NCBI GenBank assembly: GCA_016794525.1
Contig: JAEUJY010000006.1
Span: 1-64,000 of the forward strand
Direction: 5' to 3'
DNA length: 64,000 nt
Source: Myxococcales bacterium
GTDB lineage: Bacteria > Myxococcota_A > Polyangia > Haliangiales > Haliangiaceae
Shown here in pieces: positions 49,330 to 56,772 of the stretch. How positions within the stretch are numbered: the first letter of the stretch is position 1; every line of letters begins with the position of its first letter. A model generated the notes under the pieces. That model searched no databases. It saw only the letters and a program-made list of their open reading frames with translations, and had not been told where the DNA came from. A program made the translations under genes and the position numbers.

Positions 49330-50292
49330 ATGTCGCACGCCGCCACCATCGCCGCGCTGTTCGCGGCCTCGCCGGTCATCCTGGCGCCGATGGAGGACAT
49401 CACCGATCACGTCTTCCGCCGGGTGTGCCGATCGCTGGGCGCGCGGCTGTGCGTCACCGAGTTCGTGCGCGCCGAGCAGATGATCGCCCGGAGCAAGCTG
49501 GCCCGGCGCAAGGCCACGCTCGGCCCCGACGATCGCCCGACCGCGATCCAGATCTACGGCGCCGACGCCCGGCTGCTGATGGAGGCGGCCGAGATCGCCG
49601 CCGCCGCGGCGCCGGCGTATGTCGACGTCAACTGCGGGTGCTGGGTGCCGCGGGTGGCCCGCGGCGGCGCCGGCGCGGCGTGGCTGCGCGACCCGGCCAA
49701 GATGGTGGCGATGGCGGCCCAGGTGGTCGGCGCGGTCGGCATGCCGGTGACCGTCAAGACCCGCATCGGCTGGGGGGCCGAGTCCGAGATGCCGATCGTC
49801 GACCTGGCGCGGCGCCTCGAGGACGTCGGGGTCGCCGGGCTGACCATCCACTGCCGCACCGCCCAGCAGGGCCACGGCGGCAAGGCCGACTGGAGCTGGG
49901 CCCGGCGCGCGCGCGAGGTCGTGACGATGCCGGTCGTGGTCAACGGCGACGTCGCGACCGCCGACGACGCGGCCCGGGCGCTGGCCGAGACCGGGTGCGC
50001 CGCGGCGATGATCGGCCGCGCCGCGATCAGCAACCCGTGGGTGTTCCGCGAGGCGACCGCGTGGCTCGAGCGCGGCGAGCGGCTGCCGCCGGCCACGCCC
50101 GCCGAGCGCCGGGCGATGTACCGCGACCTGCTCGCCGCCAACATCGCCGCCCGCGGCCCGGTCCACGGGGTCCGGTGCACCCGCCGCCACGTCCCGGTGG
50201 TCGCGCCGCTCATCGACGAGGCCACCCGGCGGGCGCTGTACGTCGCCGAGACCGCGGAGCAGGCCCTCGCGCTGATCGGGATGGAGGGTTAG
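49330..50292 (+). CDS. dusB: tRNA-dihydrouridine synthase (DusB-like)
   Basis: A 320-residue FMN enzyme reducing uridine to dihydrouridine in tRNA. N-terminal APMEDITDHVFRRVCRSLGA, the catalytic-Cys segment NCGCWVPRVARGGAGAAWLR, VKTRIGWG, IHCRTAQQGHGGKADW, and VNGDV...AMIGRAAISNPWVF identify the Dus TIM barrel and the DusB group. The normal NxGCP motif has Trp instead of Pro after the Cys, a rare change. The C-terminal helical domain is shorter than usual. TACACG precedes the ATG by 9 bases (near match). The TAG stop begins the TAGACT element of the next gene. Confidence 0.9.
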   Translation: MSHAATIAALFAASPVILAPMEDITDHVFRRVCRSLGARLCVTEFVRAEQMIARSKLARRKATLGPDDRPTAIQIYGADARLLMEAAEIAAAAAPAYVDVNCGCWVPRVARGGAGAAWLRDPAKMVAMAAQVVGAVGMPVTVKTRIGWGAESEMPIVDLARRLEDVGVAGLTIHCRTAQQGHGGKADWSWARRAREVVTMPVVVNGDVATADDAARALAETGCAAAMIGRAAISNPWVFREATAWLERGERLPPATPAERRAMYRDLLAANIAARGPVHGVRCTRRHVPVVAPLIDEATRRALYVAETAEQALALIGMEG

Positions 50293-50295
50293 ACT
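50290..50295 (+). promoter_or_regulatory. -10-like TANNNT, leaderless, for PPIase lipoprotein
   Basis: TAGACT ends 9 bases before the ATG at 50305; its first three bases are the dus stop codon. Confidence 0.5.
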
Positions 50296-50304
50296 GCGCG
50301 CCTC

Positions 50305-51633
50305 ATGCGTGCACTCCCTGTGTCCTCCCGCTGGTGCGCGGCGCTCGCGCTGACCGCCAGCCTGTTCGTCGGCGCCTGCCAGCGCGACAAGGCCAAGAAC
50401 GAAGCCGGCGGCTCGACCGGCAACACCCCGACCATCACGGTCAAGGATCTCGGGCAGCCCGGCCCCGACGGTGTCTACGACATCGACTCGAAGGACATCC
50501 TGGCGCGGACCAAGTTCGCGCCGTCGGTCGACGTCAAGCACGTGCTGATCGCCTGGGACAAGCTGGCCGACGTCTACGGCGGCCGGATGGATCCGCGGGC
50601 GCAGAAGCGCACCAACGAGCAGGCCGCGATCCTGGCCAAGACGATCGCGGCGCAGCTCAAGGCCGCGCCCGATCGCATCGACGAGCTGGTCAAGCTGCAC
50701 GGCGAAGACCCAGGCGCCGCCGCCGGCGAGCCCTACCAGATCACCGCCGACGCGCCGTTCGTCCCCGAGTTCAAGAACCTCGGCCTGCGCCTCGAGCCCA
50801 AGGAGGTCGGCATCGTCAAGACCCGCTTCGGCTACCACGTCATCGAGCGCATGACGCCGCCGCCGCCGGACCCGCTCGAGTCGGCCGCGATCCTGGCGCG
50901 CCCGGCCGGCACCGAGACGGTGATCGTGCAGCACGTGCTGATCGGCTGGAAGGACGTGCCGGCTGGCAAGCAGCGGCCGCTCGATCCGCGCGCCCAGAAC
51001 CGCACCAAGGCCGAGGCCGACAAGCTGGCGCAGGAGGTGCTGGCCAAGGCCAACGCGCCCGGCGCCGACATGGCGGCGCTGATGAAGGAGTACTCGGAGG
51101 ATCCGGGCTCGAAGGACAGCGGCAAGCCCTACGACGTCGGTCCCACCACCGGCTTCGTGCAGCCGTTCAAGGACCTCGCGCTGCGCCTCAACATGAACGA
51201 GGCCGGCCTGGTCAAGACCGTCTTCGGCTGGCACGTCATCAAGCGCGTGCCGCCGCCGCCGCCCGACGCGCTCGAGTCGGCCGACGTCCTGGCCCGCGCG
51301 CCGGTGACCGACAAGTGCAAGGTCAAGCACATCCTGCTCGGCTTCGACGGCCTCAACGCCGGCGACGAGCGCGGCAAGAAGCGCACGCGCGCCGACCTCG
51401 ACGCGCTCGTCGCGAAGACCGTCGCGGCGCTCAAGAAGGGCGACAAGATCGAGCCGCTGATGAAGGAGCTGTCGGAGGATCCGGGCTCGGCCGCCAACGG
51501 CAACAGCTACGACGTCACCCCCGACGCCGGCCTGGTCGCCCCGTTCAAGAACCTCTCGCTGCGCCTCAACGTGGGCGAGGTCGGCGTCGTCAAGACCGAC
51601 TTCGGCTTCCACATCATCCAGCGGACGGAGTAA
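50305..51633 (+). CDS. Lipoprotein with three tandem parvulin-type peptidyl-prolyl isomerase domains
   Basis: A 442-residue protein with a lipobox (VGAC, Cys25). Three rotamase-like repeats lie at about 70-195, 205-325 and 335-442. Each begins with a VKHVLI/VQHVLI/VKHILL strand, has a helical insert and SEDPGSK/SEDPGSA-type segment (GEDPGAA in the first), and closes with VKTxFGxHxIxR (TRFGYHVIER, TVFGWHVIKR, TDFGFHIIQR). Parvulins of this kind assist folding of outer-membrane proteins. A triple, lipid-anchored form without SurA-type N domain is unusual. It is followed directly by two strong hairpins. Confidence 0.88.
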   Translation: MRALPVSSRWCAALALTASLFVGACQRDKAKNEAGGSTGNTPTITVKDLGQPGPDGVYDIDSKDILARTKFAPSVDVKHVLIAWDKLADVYGGRMDPRAQKRTNEQAAILAKTIAAQLKAAPDRIDELVKLHGEDPGAAAGEPYQITADAPFVPEFKNLGLRLEPKEVGIVKTRFGYHVIERMTPPPPDPLESAAILARPAGTETVIVQHVLIGWKDVPAGKQRPLDPRAQNRTKAEADKLAQEVLAKANAPGADMAALMKEYSEDPGSKDSGKPYDVGPTTGFVQPFKDLALRLNMNEAGLVKTVFGWHVIKRVPPPPPDALESADVLARAPVTDKCKVKHILLGFDGLNAGDERGKKRTRADLDALVAKTVAALKKGDKIEPLMKELSEDPGSAANGNSYDVTPDAGLVAPFKNLSLRLNVGEVGVVKTDFGFHIIQRTE

Positions 51634-51635
51634 CA

Positions 51636-51659
51636 GGGAGGTCTTTCGCAAGACCTCCC
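51636..51659 (+). terminator. Hairpin terminator after PPIase gene
   Basis: Perfect 10-bp stem GGGAGGTCTT/AAGACCTCCC with a TCGC loop, starting 3 bases after the stop codon. Shares the core GGTCTTTCGCAA(A)GACC with the hairpin at 4083-4101. Confidence 0.7.
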
Positions 51660-51686
51660 CTCGATCCCGGCGAAGCCGGGATCGAG
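51660..51686 (+). terminator. Second hairpin, adjoining the first
   Basis: Perfect 12-bp stem CTCGATCCCGGC/GCCGGGATCGAG with a GAA loop. Directly adjacent to the previous hairpin, in the gap between convergent genes; may be a repetitive intergenic element rather than a terminator. Confidence 0.6.
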
Positions 51687-51780
51687 CCTCCCCTCCGAGA
51701 CGGCTGTCCGCCCGGCCTCCCGGGTGACGCGTGACGGTCGGGCGGGTCGAGCGGCGTGTACCAGACCCGGCGCGGTCTCC

Positions 51781-51894
51781 GCGGTCGCGGTCACGGCCAC
51801 GGTCGCGGTCGCGGTCGCGGCCACGGTCGCGGTCGCGGTCACGGTCGCGGTCGCGGCCACGGTCGCGGTCGCGGTCGCGGCCACGGCCGCGGTC
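51781..51894. repeat. Tandem hexanucleotide array RCGGYC x19
   Basis: Nineteen uninterrupted 6-base units of (A/G)CGG(T/C)C. Variation is restricted to positions 1 and 5 and consists only of transitions. The array lies in the convergent intergenic region and ends 3 bases before the stop codon of the minus-strand adaptor gene. No function is known. Confidence 0.85.
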
Positions 51895-51897
51895 CGC

Positions 51898-53079
51898 TCA
51901 CCGGGCGGCGACCCGCACGCCGTCGCCGATGCGCTCGCCGGGGTGCAGGATGACGCGGTCGCCGGCGGCGAGCCCGGCGGTGATCTCGGCGGCGTCGCGG
52001 TTCTTGTGCCCGAGCTGCACGCCCCGGCGGTGCGCGACGCCGTCGGTGACGACGAACACCGACCAGCCCTCACCGTCGCGGCGCAGCGCGCCCAGCGGCA
52101 CGGTGATCGCGTCGGGCACCTCGACCGTCACGATCTCGACCTCCACCCGCCAGCCGTCGCCCATCCCGGCCCACGCCGCCGGCGGCGCCGCCAGGTCGAT
52201 CACCACCGCGACCCGCTGCTCCTCGACGCCGAGCGCCGACAGCCGGGTGGTGGCCGACGGCTCGACGCGGCGCACCCGGCCGGCGACCGGCGCGCCGCCC
52301 CAGCTGGTGATCGTCACCGGGGCGCCGGCGTGGATCGCCACCGCGTCGGCGGTCAGCACGTCGGCGACGATCTCGAGCCGCTGCGGGTCGCCCAGCTCGA
52401 GCAGCGGCGTGCCGGGGCCGACCACGCCGGCGCTCTCGGTCAGCACCCGCAGCACCTGGCCCGACACCGGGGCCTCGACGACGACCTCCTCGTCGCCCGG
52501 CTTGCCGGCGCGGGCGGCCATCGCCTGCGCGGTGGTCAGCGCGTGGCTGGCCACCGCGGCGGCGAACTGCGCCGAGGCCAGATCGCGCGCGGCCACCTCG
52601 GCCGACAGCGCCGCGCGATCGAGCTCGATGCCGGGCACGGTCCGCGTCGTGACCAGCGCGGCCAGCCGCTCGCGCTCGTGGGTCGCGAAGTCGGCGGCCA
52701 GCCGCGCGCGCTCGACCGCGGCCTCGGCCTGCCGGCGCTGGGCGCGGGCCACGTCGACCCGGCCGGTCAGCTCGGTGCGGGTGCGCGCGTCGAGCAGCGG
52801 CGCCGGCAGCGGCGCGATCCGCGCGACCACCGCGCCGGCCGCCACCGGATCGCCGGCGCGCAGCTCGCTGCGGCCGACGGTGCCCGCCAGCGGCGCGGTG
52901 ACCAGGTAGCGATCCTCGACCACCGCGCGGCCGTCCTCGACCACGCTGACCTGCAGCGGGCCGCGGCCGACCGTGGCGAGCTCGACCGGCACCGGCTGCG
53001 GCCGCATCGACCACACCAGCGTGGCGACGATCGCCCCGAGCACGACGATCAGCACGATCCGGTTGATCCAGCGTCGCAT
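51898..53079 (-). CDS. Periplasmic adaptor (HlyD/RND family) of second ABC exporter
   Basis: A 393-residue adaptor with an N-terminal membrane helix (RIVLIVVLGAIVATLVWSM). The lipoyl half is GRAVVEDRYLVTAPLAGTVG, and a hairpin coiled coil follows (LTGRVDVARAQRRQAEAAVERARLA... AAREL type). Then come EAPVSGQVLRVL, a beta-barrel (ADVLTADAVAIHAGAPVTITSW) and the MP domain (ITVPLGALRRDGEGWSVFV). It overlaps the permease stop by ATGA. It is the last gene of a three-gene operon; no TolC-like gene is nearby, so it may use the channel encoded at 36111-37721 or another. Confidence 0.9.
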   Translation of the reverse strand: MRRWINRIVLIVVLGAIVATLVWSMRPQPVPVELATVGRGPLQVSVVEDGRAVVEDRYLVTAPLAGTVGRSELRAGDPVAAGAVVARIAPLPAPLLDARTRTELTGRVDVARAQRRQAEAAVERARLAADFATHERERLAALVTTRTVPGIELDRAALSAEVAARDLASAQFAAAVASHALTTAQAMAARAGKPGDEEVVVEAPVSGQVLRVLTESAGVVGPGTPLLELGDPQRLEIVADVLTADAVAIHAGAPVTITSWGGAPVAGRVRRVEPSATTRLSALGVEEQRVAVVIDLAAPPAAWAGMGDGWRVEVEIVTVEVPDAITVPLGALRRDGEGWSVFVVTDGVAHRRGVQLGHKNRDAAEITAGLAAGDRVILHPGERIGDGVRVAAR

Positions 53080-55430
53080 CAGTCCCTCGCTTTCAGCGCG
53101 TCGTTGAGGTCGAGGCGATCGAGGCGGCGTCGCACCAGCGCCGCGGTCGCCAGGGCCGCGCCGCCGATCACCAGCGCGGCGAAGCCGTAGGTCTGGGCCG
53201 AGATGACCACCGGGAAGCGGTACTGCTCGGGATCGCTGGCCGACATCAGCGCGCTGGCCAGGGCCCAGCCCAGCCACAGGCCGATCGGCACCGCCACCGC
53301 CACCTGGATCGCCAGCTGCCCGATCAGCACCACCGCGACCTCGCCGCGGCGGTAGCCGAGCACGCGCAACGTCGCCAGGTCGCGGGCCCGCTCCGACAGC
53401 GCCACCCGCGCGTTGTTGTAGACCACGCCGACCGCGATCACGACGCCGAGCGAGACCACCAGCCAGGTGAAGAACGTCATGCTGTCGCCCGACTGCGCCG
53501 CGAACGCGTCGCGGAAGCTCGACACCTCGATCACCTGGACCACCGCCGGCACCTCGGCCAGGGTCGCCATCAGCCGGTCGCGCTGCCGGTGGTCGATCGT
53601 CATCAGCACCTCGGAGAGCTGGGGCGCCTCGCCCAGCGCCGCGGCCAGCGCGTCGAGCTCGAGGTACGCCTGCATGCCGAGGCGGTCGTCGACGGTGGCC
53701 GCGATCGGCAGCACCAGCTGCCGGTGATCGCCGTCGCGGCGCTCGACCCGCACGCGATCGCCGACCGCGAGGCCCAGCCGGCGGGCCAGGATCTCGCTCA
53801 CCAGCAGCCCGTCGCGCGGGATCGGGACCCGCGCGCCGCGGCCGTCGAGCACCTGCCGCAGGTGATCGCCGGGGCGCAGGCCGGTCACGACCACGTCGCG
53901 GTAGCCGCGCGGGCCGGTCAGGCGCACCGGCACCGCGTGGGCCGGCTCGGCCGCCAGCACCCCGGGCGCGTGGGCGAACCAGCCCAGCTCGCCGATCGGC
54001 GCCGGCTTGGCCAGCACCACCGCGACGTCCTCGCGCATCGATCGCGCCATGACGTCGTCGAGCAGCACGTCCAGCGAGTCGCGCGAGAACCGCCCGATGA
54101 TCACGATCGCCAGCGCGAAGCCCACGCCGACCACCGACAGCGCCATCGCCAGCGGCTTGCGCTCGAGCTCGCGCACGATCATCCGGCCCAGCGGCCCGGC
54201 CAGCCGCGCCACCGGCCGGAGCCCGAGCACGCCCTTGCGGTAGCGCGCCGGCGACGGCGTCCGCATCGCCTCGGCCGGCACCAGCCGCAGCACCCGGCGC
54301 ATCGCCGCCAGCGCGCCGGCCAGCGTCGCGGCGGCCGACACCGCCAGCGCCAGCCCGATGAGATCCGCCTCGAGGTGGAACGTCAGCTCCGGGAAGTGGA
54401 AGAACCGCACGTACAGCTGGGTCATCGCGCGGCCCAGCGCGACGCCGCCGGCCACGCCGACCGCGCCGCCGCCCAGCACGATCACCGCCGCGAACGCGCC
54501 GACGTGGCGGGCGATCGCCGCCTTGGTGTAGCCGAGCGCGCGCAGCACCGCGAGCTGCTCGCGCTGCAGCTGGATCAACCGGCCCAGCACGACGTTGAGC
54601 AGGAACGCCGCGACCAGCAGGAACACCACCGGCACCCGGGTCGCCAGCACCTCGAGCTGCTCGAGCTCCTGGCTGACGAAGCGGTGCGACAGCTGCTGAT
54701 CGCGGCCGTACGCGCCCAGCCCGCCCCACGGCTCGAGCGCGCGATCGATCGCGGCGATCACCGCGCGCTGATCGGCGCCGCGCACCAGCGTGAACGTCGC
54801 GTCGTTCCAGCTGCCGTCGGCGCCGGTGCGCGCGGCCAGCGCTGGGCGCGGCATCCACACCACGACGACGCCCGACGGGTTGACCACGCCGGCGGCCACC
54901 GGGAACACGTACTCGGGCGACAGCACCGTGCCGGTCACGCGCAGCCGATGGCGGCGCCCCGCCATCACCACCTCGAGGCGATCGTCGGGGGCCAGGTGGT
55001 GCGCGGTGGCGAAGCTGTCGAGCACGACCACCTCGTCGGCGCGCGTCGGATCCGGCCCGCGCCCCAGGCGCAGCACCAGCCCGCGCAGCGAGCCGTCGTC
55101 GGGCAGCGACAGCGCGGTGCCGGTCGCCGGCCGGGCCTGCCCGGGCATCCACGCCGCCAGCGGCTCGACCAGCCGCGGCGTGACGGTCGCGACGCCGGGG
55201 ATCGTCGCCAGCCGCGCCGCGACCGCGTCGGGCGCGCGCTCGACGTGGACGAACAGGTCGGGGAAGTCCTGCGCGGCGTAGTAGTCGTCGCGCGCCGCCC
55301 CGAGCGCGCGGTAGGTGCCGGTCAGCGTGACGGTCGCCGCGACGCCGGCGGCCAGCACCAGCGCGATCGTGATGACCTGGCCGCGCATGCGGCCCAGGTC
55401 GCGCAAGAGCTTGCGATCGATCGCGCGCAC
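53079..55430 (-). CDS. Large FtsX-type ABC permease
   Basis: A 783-residue permease with two FtsX-like core modules. There is a first membrane helix (GQVITIALVLAAGVAATVTL), a periplasmic MacB-like domain of about 200 residues, then three helices (VPVVFLLVAAFLLNVVLGRL; VLGGGAVGVAGGVALG; ...). A second helix set follows a further periplasmic loop (TWLVVSLGVVIAVGVVYNNARVAL...). The duplicated layout matches lipoprotein/peptide exporters of the ABC-4 (FtsX) family rather than four-helix MacB. It starts at GTG; the gap after the ATPase stop is 3 bases. Confidence 0.9.
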   Translation of the reverse strand: MRAIDRKLLRDLGRMRGQVITIALVLAAGVAATVTLTGTYRALGAARDDYYAAQDFPDLFVHVERAPDAVAARLATIPGVATVTPRLVEPLAAWMPGQARPATGTALSLPDDGSLRGLVLRLGRGPDPTRADEVVVLDSFATAHHLAPDDRLEVVMAGRRHRLRVTGTVLSPEYVFPVAAGVVNPSGVVVVWMPRPALAARTGADGSWNDATFTLVRGADQRAVIAAIDRALEPWGGLGAYGRDQQLSHRFVSQELEQLEVLATRVPVVFLLVAAFLLNVVLGRLIQLQREQLAVLRALGYTKAAIARHVGAFAAVIVLGGGAVGVAGGVALGRAMTQLYVRFFHFPELTFHLEADLIGLALAVSAAATLAGALAAMRRVLRLVPAEAMRTPSPARYRKGVLGLRPVARLAGPLGRMIVRELERKPLAMALSVVGVGFALAIVIIGRFSRDSLDVLLDDVMARSMREDVAVVLAKPAPIGELGWFAHAPGVLAAEPAHAVPVRLTGPRGYRDVVVTGLRPGDHLRQVLDGRGARVPIPRDGLLVSEILARRLGLAVGDRVRVERRDGDHRQLVLPIAATVDDRLGMQAYLELDALAAALGEAPQLSEVLMTIDHRQRDRLMATLAEVPAVVQVIEVSSFRDAFAAQSGDSMTFFTWLVVSLGVVIAVGVVYNNARVALSERARDLATLRVLGYRRGEVAVVLIGQLAIQVAVAVPIGLWLGWALASALMSASDPEQYRFPVVISAQTYGFAALVIGGAALATAALVRRRLDRLDLNDALKARD

Positions 55431-55433
55431 GGG

Positions 55434-56168
55434 TCACCAGTCCAGCGCCGCCGGCGGCGTCCGGCTGGGGTTGACGCGCTCGCTGGCGATGCGCCCGTCG
55501 CGCATCGTCACGACGCGATCGGCCATCGCGCCGATCACCGCGTTGTGGGTGATGATCGCGGTGGCGGTGCCGAACCGCTGGTTGACCGCGAGCAGCGCCT
55601 CGAGCACCAGCCGGCCGGTCTTGCCGTCGAGCGCGCCGGTCGGCTCGTCGCACAAGAGCATCGCCGGCCGCTTGGCGATCGCCCGGGCGATCGCGACCCG
55701 CTGCTGCTCGCCGCCCGACAGCTGCGCCGGGAAGTGATCGAGCCGCGCCCCCAGCCCGACCACCGCCAGCGCCTCCTCGGGCGGCATCGGCGCGGCGACC
55801 AGGTCGGCCGCGAGCTGCACGTTCTCGCGCGCGGTGAGGCTGGGCACCAGGTTGTAGAACTGGAAGACGAAGCCGACGTGGTCGCGGCGGAAGCGGGTCA
55901 GCTCGTCGTCGGTGGCGCGGGTCAGCTCCTGCGCGCCGTGGTGCAGCGTGCCGGTGGTCGGCGTGTCGAGGCCGCCCAGGATGTTGAGCAAGGTCGACTT
56001 GCCCGAGCCCGACGGGCCGAGCAGCGCGAGGATCTCGCCGCGCGCCAGCGTGAAGTCGACGCCGTCGAGCGCGCGCACCTCGGTGGCGCCGGCGCCGTAG
56101 ACCTTGGTCAGGCCGCGCGCGCTCAGGATCTCGGCGCGAGGTTCTGCCGCCATGACCACCACAGCCAT
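55434..56168 (-). CDS. LolD/MacB-type ABC ATPase
   Basis: A 244-residue ATPase with Walker [11 protein letters not shown]-loop [11 protein letters not shown], signature [17 protein letters not shown], Walker [13 protein letters not shown] and switch His IITHN. The ATG at 56168 has GGAG 8 bases upstream and is preferred over the in-frame ATG at 56153. It heads the operon with permease and adaptor. No TANNNT element is seen, so cotranscription with the upstream P-type ATPase/lipoprotein pair (118-base gap) is possible. Confidence 0.94.
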   Translation of the reverse strand: MAVVVMAAEPRAEILSARGLTKVYGAGATEVRALDGVDFTLARGEILALLGPSGSGKSTLLNILGGLDTPTTGTLHHGAQELTRATDDELTRFRRDHVGFVFQFYNLVPSLTARENVQLAADLVAAPMPPEEALAVVGLGARLDHFPAQLSGGEQQRVAIARAIAKRPAMLLCDEPTGALDGKTGRLVLEALLAVNQRFGTATAIITHNAVIGAMADRVVTMRDGRIASERVNPSRTPPAALDW

Positions 56169-56271
56169 GATCACCACTCCAGCAAGCCGCGCGCCATCGT
56201 GGGCGAGGCGGGCCCGCGGCCCCACCGCAAAGCTCGCGGTGGGCGCGGGGGTGAGCGCAGCGGTTGCGCGG

Positions 56272-56736
56272 TCAGGGGTGGTTGGCCGGATCGAGCCACT
56301 TCAGCCGGGCGCGGGTCTCGGCGACCAGCGCGTCGACCTGGGTCGGATCGTCGGCCAGCACGACGACGCGCACGCCGCCGCCGATCTCGGTGATCGTGAC
56401 CGACGTGCCGCTGTGGACGATCGGGCAGTGCCCGACGTCGCCGGGGCCGCCGTGCTCGCCGGTGTGCGGTCGCGCCGCCGGATCGGGCGGTCCGTCGTCG
56501 GCGTGGCGCGCGCGCGCGACGATCTCGCGGGCCGCGCCCAGGTCCTGCGCGGTGATGTCGAGCGAGACGCCGCCGGCGATGCGCGACATCGCGGTGACCG
56601 CGCCGTCGACCGCGGCGGGGCAGTTGCCCATCTGGTGCTCCATGTGGCCAGCCGGCCCGCTGGGCGCGGGGGGCGCCGCGGTCGGCTTGCAGGCAGCGAA
56701 CAGCGTGAGCGCGAAGACGATTCCCAGGGTCCGCAT
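56272..56736 (-). CDS. Small His/Met/Cys-rich lipoprotein beside P-type ATPase
   Basis: A 154-residue protein with a lipobox (FAAC, Cys16). Just after a Pro-rich spacer it carries [11 protein letters not shown] and later [12 protein letters not shown], both rich in His, Met and Cys, the kind of residues that bind copper or other soft metals. The remainder is a small alpha/beta domain ([16 protein letters not shown]... [15 protein letters not shown]). It is preceded by GGAGG 5 bases before the ATG, and starts 36 bases after the P-type ATPase stop, so the two are probably cotranscribed. A periplasmic metal-sensing or carrying role is inferred. Confidence 0.72.
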   Translation of the reverse strand: MRTLGIVFALTLFAACKPTAAPPAPSGPAGHMEHQMGNCPAAVDGAVTAMSRIAGGVSLDITAQDLGAAREIVARARHADDGPPDPAARPHTGEHGGPGDVGHCPIVHSGTSVTITEIGGGVRVVVLADDPTQVDALVAETRARLKWLDPANHP

Positions 56737-56772
56737 ACGTGCCTCCTCGGACACCTCCACGCGGAGCAAGCG

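Noticed and set aside
46555-51651. Minus-strand frame of about 1700 codons that seems to fuse the kinase with upstream sequence
   Set aside because: The part beyond 47859 is antisense shadow of WS/DGAT, dus and PPIase genes; the kinase has its own start in the ATGA overlap.
51781-51894. Hexamer array as a CRISPR or an origin of replication with iterons
   Set aside because: No spacers, no DnaA-box-like or AT-rich segment, and no replication genes near.
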